Shown: piece by piece, positions 6,028-8,182 of the stretch
How positions within the stretch are numbered: the first letter of the stretch is position 1
Layout of the letters: the number at the start of each line of letters is the position of its first letter
NCBI GenBank assembly: GCA_021790495.1
Contig: JAJYGZ010000228.1
Span: 1-8,182 of the forward strand
DNA length: 8,182 bases
Source: Actinomycetes bacterium
Lineage (GTDB): Bacteria; Actinomycetota; Acidimicrobiia; Acidimicrobiales; Acidimicrobiaceae
Direction of reading: 5' to 3'
Notes under the pieces: model-generated
Told to the model about the DNA's origin: nothing
The model's input: the letters and a program-made list of their open reading frames with translations, nothing else
Database searches by the model: none
Program-made: the position numbers and the translations under genes

Positions 6028-6276
6028 ATGCAGGTCCAATCGTGGCGCGAAGATGCTGCGTGTAGGGGAATCCGTCCAAGTCTCTTCTATCCAGAGAACG
6101 AAGCAGAAGAGCGCAAAGCCAAGGCCGTATGTGGACTTTGTCAAGTGCGAGACTGCTGCCTTGAATTCGCGATCTCCTCAGGAGAGCCAGAAGGCGTGTG
6201 GGGTGGTTTGAACTCGCGCCAGCGGCGGCGCGTCGCGAGAACTCGACCGGATCTACGGGTATTCGCTTCGATTTGA
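6028..6276 (+). CDS. WhiB-family iron-sulfur transcription factor
   Basis: An 82-residue WhiB-like protein, a family restricted to Actinobacteria and some of their phages. Family members bind a [4Fe-4S] cluster that senses redox or nitric oxide, and many contact the principal sigma factor. The ligands are Cys12 (EDAACRG), Cys35, Cys38 and Cys44 (VCGLCQVRDCC), the family C-x22-C-x2-C-x5-C pattern. The turn GVWGG (57-61) and a basic tail with SRQRRRVARTRP (63-74) for DNA contact follow. The ATG is preceded by AGGGGGT at 6017-6023, five bases away. A small ATG at 6024 is in another frame. The gene stands alone between two intergenic regions of more than 300 bases and probably has its own promoter. 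The length resembles WhiB1 or WhiB2, but I cannot place it in a subclass. Its position after the peroxide-defence cluster may be coincidental. Confidence 0.95.
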   Translation: MQVQSWREDAACRGIRPSLFYPENEAEERKAKAVCGLCQVRDCCLEFAISSGEPEGVWGGLNSRQRRRVARTRPDLRVFASI

Positions 6277-6682
6277 TACTTCGCGCCAGGCGTGGGGTAA
6301 TTTTGGAACCAGCTGACGCCGGACGAAGGATCACCATCCTCGGCGCTTGATCTGCCCGCTTCGCATCGCTTTTACCAGCAGCGCCTCTTTCCCGCGACCC
6401 AGCTGATTCGCCAAGATCTTCTTTGAACATAATCCCGATCAAACTACCCCCGAGGAGAGTATCGACGAAGAAGGCTCGGCTGGCCCTTGTGAGGGTCGCT
6501 CGGATTTACGATGGGTGTGTTCGTAGGTAGCGGAGTTGCTCGTTTCGAGCCAAAGTCGATCGCGGGCATCGTTGCGGCTTGGTCTTTCGCAACCAGATCG
6601 ATGCGGCGGGCTAAATTCGTTTCAACAAGAACTAATGACTTCCAAGTGCCTCTTATGGGCGTAAAAAGGATGTGGCGCCACC
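6277..6682. other. 406-base region without a convincing gene
   Basis: I see no supported coding frame. One broken stem-loop (CGCCG and AGGAT pairing with ATCCT and CGGCG, 6317-6345, with a five-base bulge) may mark the end of the whiB message. A small perfect hairpin GCTCG-TTT-CGAGC lies at 6538-6550. No clear -35/-10 pair for the aminotransferase gene is visible, although its promoter should lie here. Confidence 0.5.
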
Positions 6683-8047
6683 GTGGTATCCGGTATTGAT
6701 CGTGATCTGCTCAAAACAGCGATAGATCGGGAGCAAGGTAAATTTCTTGATCGCACCCCAAAATCGCGCGCCCTTCATGGTGAGGCATGCAAAGTGCTAC
6801 TCGGCGGCGTGCCGATGAGCTGGATGAACAAATGGGTTGGCGGCTATCCGGTCTACTTTGCCACCGCAAGCGGTTCCACAATTTCCGACGTCGACGGAAA
6901 TACCTATATAGATTTCTGCCTGGGCGATACCGGGGCCATGGCGGGACACTCACCTGCGGCGACCTCCGAAGCGATTGCAGAGCGCGCCGGAGGCGCCGGC
7001 GGCATTACAACGATGCTCCCGAACGCCGATGCCACAAGAGTCGCGATCAACCTGAGAGAGCGATTCGGCCTCGACTACTGGCAGTTCACGCTATCGGCGA
7101 CCGACGCAAACCGCTTCGCGCTGCGTTTGGCGAGACAAATTACGCAACGCCGCAAGGTTCTGGTATTTTCCTATTGTTACCACGGAACGGTGGATGAGTC
7201 CTTCGTGACGCTAAGCGACGGCCAGCCGGTGTCTCGGGCGGGCAACGTCGGACCGAGCGTCGATCCCACCGAAACCACCGAGGTGGTGGAGTTTAACGAC
7301 CTCTCGGCACTGCGCGAGGTTCTTGCGCGCGGTGAGATAGCGGCGATATTGGCAGAACCCGCTCTCACCAACATCGGCATCGTGCTCCCTGAGGATGAAT
7401 TCCTTCGCCAGGTTCGAGAAGCCGCCAACGAATACGGGACTTTGCTCATTCTCGATGAGACCCACACATTTTCCGCGGGTTACAACGGTGCGAGCGGACT
7501 ATATGGAGTGCGCCCGGACATTTTGACGATCGGAAAGTCCTTAGGAGGCGGGGTTCCCTTCGGAGCTTATGGTATGAGCTCGGAGGTGGCCGCGAGAATT
7601 GCGGCGCAAAGCGAGGCGGACTACGTAGACACCGGCGGCATAGGCGGAACGCTTGCTGGGAATGCGCTCTCTTTGGGCGCCGCGCGCGCCACTCTGGAGG
7701 AGGTGTTTACCCGAGAAAACTTCGAAACGATGGTCGGACTTGCCGATCGTTTCGCCACTGGCGTGTCGCAGGCAATCCGCAAGTACGACCTACCGTGGTG
7801 CATAGTCCAACTCGGTGCTCGAACCGAATATCGCTTTGTTGCCGAGGCGCCGAGCACCGGCGGAGCCTCGGCCGCTGCGGCTGACGAGGATTTGGATAGC
7901 TACTTCCATCTCTTTATGCTCAACCGGGGGGTCCTCATGACGCCGTTTCACAATATGGCCCTGATGTCGCCAGCCACGACCGCCGCTCAGGTCGATGCTC
8001 ATAGCCATCTCTTTGACCAGGCATGCGCCGCACTTGTTGCCCCTTAA
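6683..8047 (+). CDS. PLP-dependent class III aminotransferase (glutamate-1-semialdehyde aminomutase-like)
   Basis: A 454-residue fold-type I enzyme using pyridoxal phosphate, probably cytosolic. The expected motifs appear in order: GDTGAMAGHSPAAT (81-94), FSYCYHG with the ring-stacking Tyr166/His167 (162-168), AEPALTNIG (224-232), DETHTFSAG with the cofactor-binding Asp259 (258-266), TIGKSLGGGVPFGAYG with the Schiff-base Lys285 (282-297), and GGTLAGNALS with Thr323 (321-330). The usual phosphate-binding SGTEA is replaced by SATDAN (138-143). Such proteins are usually annotated as aspartate or glutamate-1-semialdehyde aminotransferase family. I do not think it makes haem precursors, since no hem gene is nearby and the motifs differ. 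The GTG start is forced by an in-frame TAA at 6662-6664; an AAAGGA sits 12 bases before it, rather far. A short open frame begins nine bases after the stop. The family is certain and the substrate unknown. Confidence 0.93.
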   Translation: MVSGIDRDLLKTAIDREQGKFLDRTPKSRALHGEACKVLLGGVPMSWMNKWVGGYPVYFATASGSTISDVDGNTYIDFCLGDTGAMAGHSPAATSEAIAERAGGAGGITTMLPNADATRVAINLRERFGLDYWQFTLSATDANRFALRLARQITQRRKVLVFSYCYHGTVDESFVTLSDGQPVSRAGNVGPSVDPTETTEVVEFNDLSALREVLARGEIAAILAEPALTNIGIVLPEDEFLRQVREAANEYGTLLILDETHTFSAGYNGASGLYGVRPDILTIGKSLGGGVPFGAYGMSSEVAARIAAQSEADYVDTGGIGGTLAGNALSLGAARATLEEVFTRENFETMVGLADRFATGVSQAIRKYDLPWCIVQLGARTEYRFVAEAPSTGGASAAAADEDLDSYFHLFMLNRGVLMTPFHNMALMSPATTAAQVDAHSHLFDQACAALVAP

Positions 8048-8056
8048 TCGCTTCGG

Positions 8057-8182
8057 ATGAGACTGGATCGGCCAACGCGAGTCGTGTCGTATTCGCCGCG
8101 GCCGCTTCGAGCCAGGGATTTATCTCAGCTCTTTGATACGCGACAAGTGAAAGTACCCAAGCGGCAACCTAAGATTCCAGTC
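8057..8182 (+). CDS. possible start of a further gene, cut by window edge
   Basis: An ATG nine bases after the aminotransferase stop opens a frame of 42 codons with no stop before the right edge. The peptide is rich in arginine and lysine (for example ARDLSQLFDTRQ and VPKRQPKIPV). I recognise no domain, and no good ribosome site precedes the ATG. A GTG at 8084 in the same frame is another possible start. The close spacing suggests translational coupling, but a chance open frame, or the tail of a gene on the opposite strand ending at 8120, is also possible. Confidence 0.35.
   Translation, partial: MRLDRPTRVVSYSPRPLRARDLSQLFDTRQVKVPKRQPKIPV

Noticed and set aside
5948..6442. 164-residue minus-strand frame across whiB
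   Set aside because: It is entirely antisense to the secure whiB gene, has low-complexity Ser/Arg/Ala composition and matches no family I know.
6511..6699. 62-residue plus-strand frame before the aminotransferase
   Set aside because: It has no ribosome site, overlaps the aminotransferase start by 17 bases in another frame, and its peptide shows no recognisable pattern.
8145..8182. tRNA-like CCAAGCGGCAACC segment at the right edge
   Set aside because: It resembles a D-arm at first glance, but the D-stem does not pair and no anticodon arm is present in what is visible.

Overview
The window comes from an actinobacterium. The clearest marker is a small WhiB protein with the four-cysteine cluster and GVWGG motif. 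The PurK with its TFDHE motif and an aminotransferase of a type I associate with actinobacteria agree with this. GC content looks moderate and several genes start with TTG or GTG. An acidophilic or iron-oxidising member of the Acidimicrobiia is possible, but the sequence does not prove it.

Layout: positions 1-2451 are on the minus strand. An FGGY-family kinase is followed, after a short hairpin, by purK, which runs off the left edge. A roughly 225-base AT-rich divergent region (2452-2676) separates these from a plus-strand cluster at 2677-5677. That cluster holds a PerR/Fur-type metal-dependent regulator, a rubredoxin-less rubrerythrin, a GlpC/HdrB-like protein with two ferredoxin-type motifs and degenerate cysteine-rich repeats, and a DUF3501-type protein. 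A 350-base leader with promoter-like and repeated sequence precedes whiB (6028-6276). After a 406-base stretch without a convincing gene comes a PLP-dependent class III aminotransferase (6683-8047). A short frame open to the right edge begins nine bases after its stop.

How the genes work together: the four-gene plus-strand cluster is the most interesting part. Its regulator carries the aspartate at the position that separates peroxide-sensing PerR from iron-sensing Fur. A Fur-box-like site sits just after a possible -10 element ahead of it. The rubrerythrin has the complete diiron ligand set but no cysteine, so it needs an outside electron donor. The adjacent iron-sulfur protein, with or without the DUF3501 protein, is the obvious candidate. 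I read the cluster as a peroxide-reduction module whose electron path and DUF3501 component are not worked out. The FGGY kinase resembles glycerol kinase overall but has lost three of the residues that hold glycerol, so its substrate is open.
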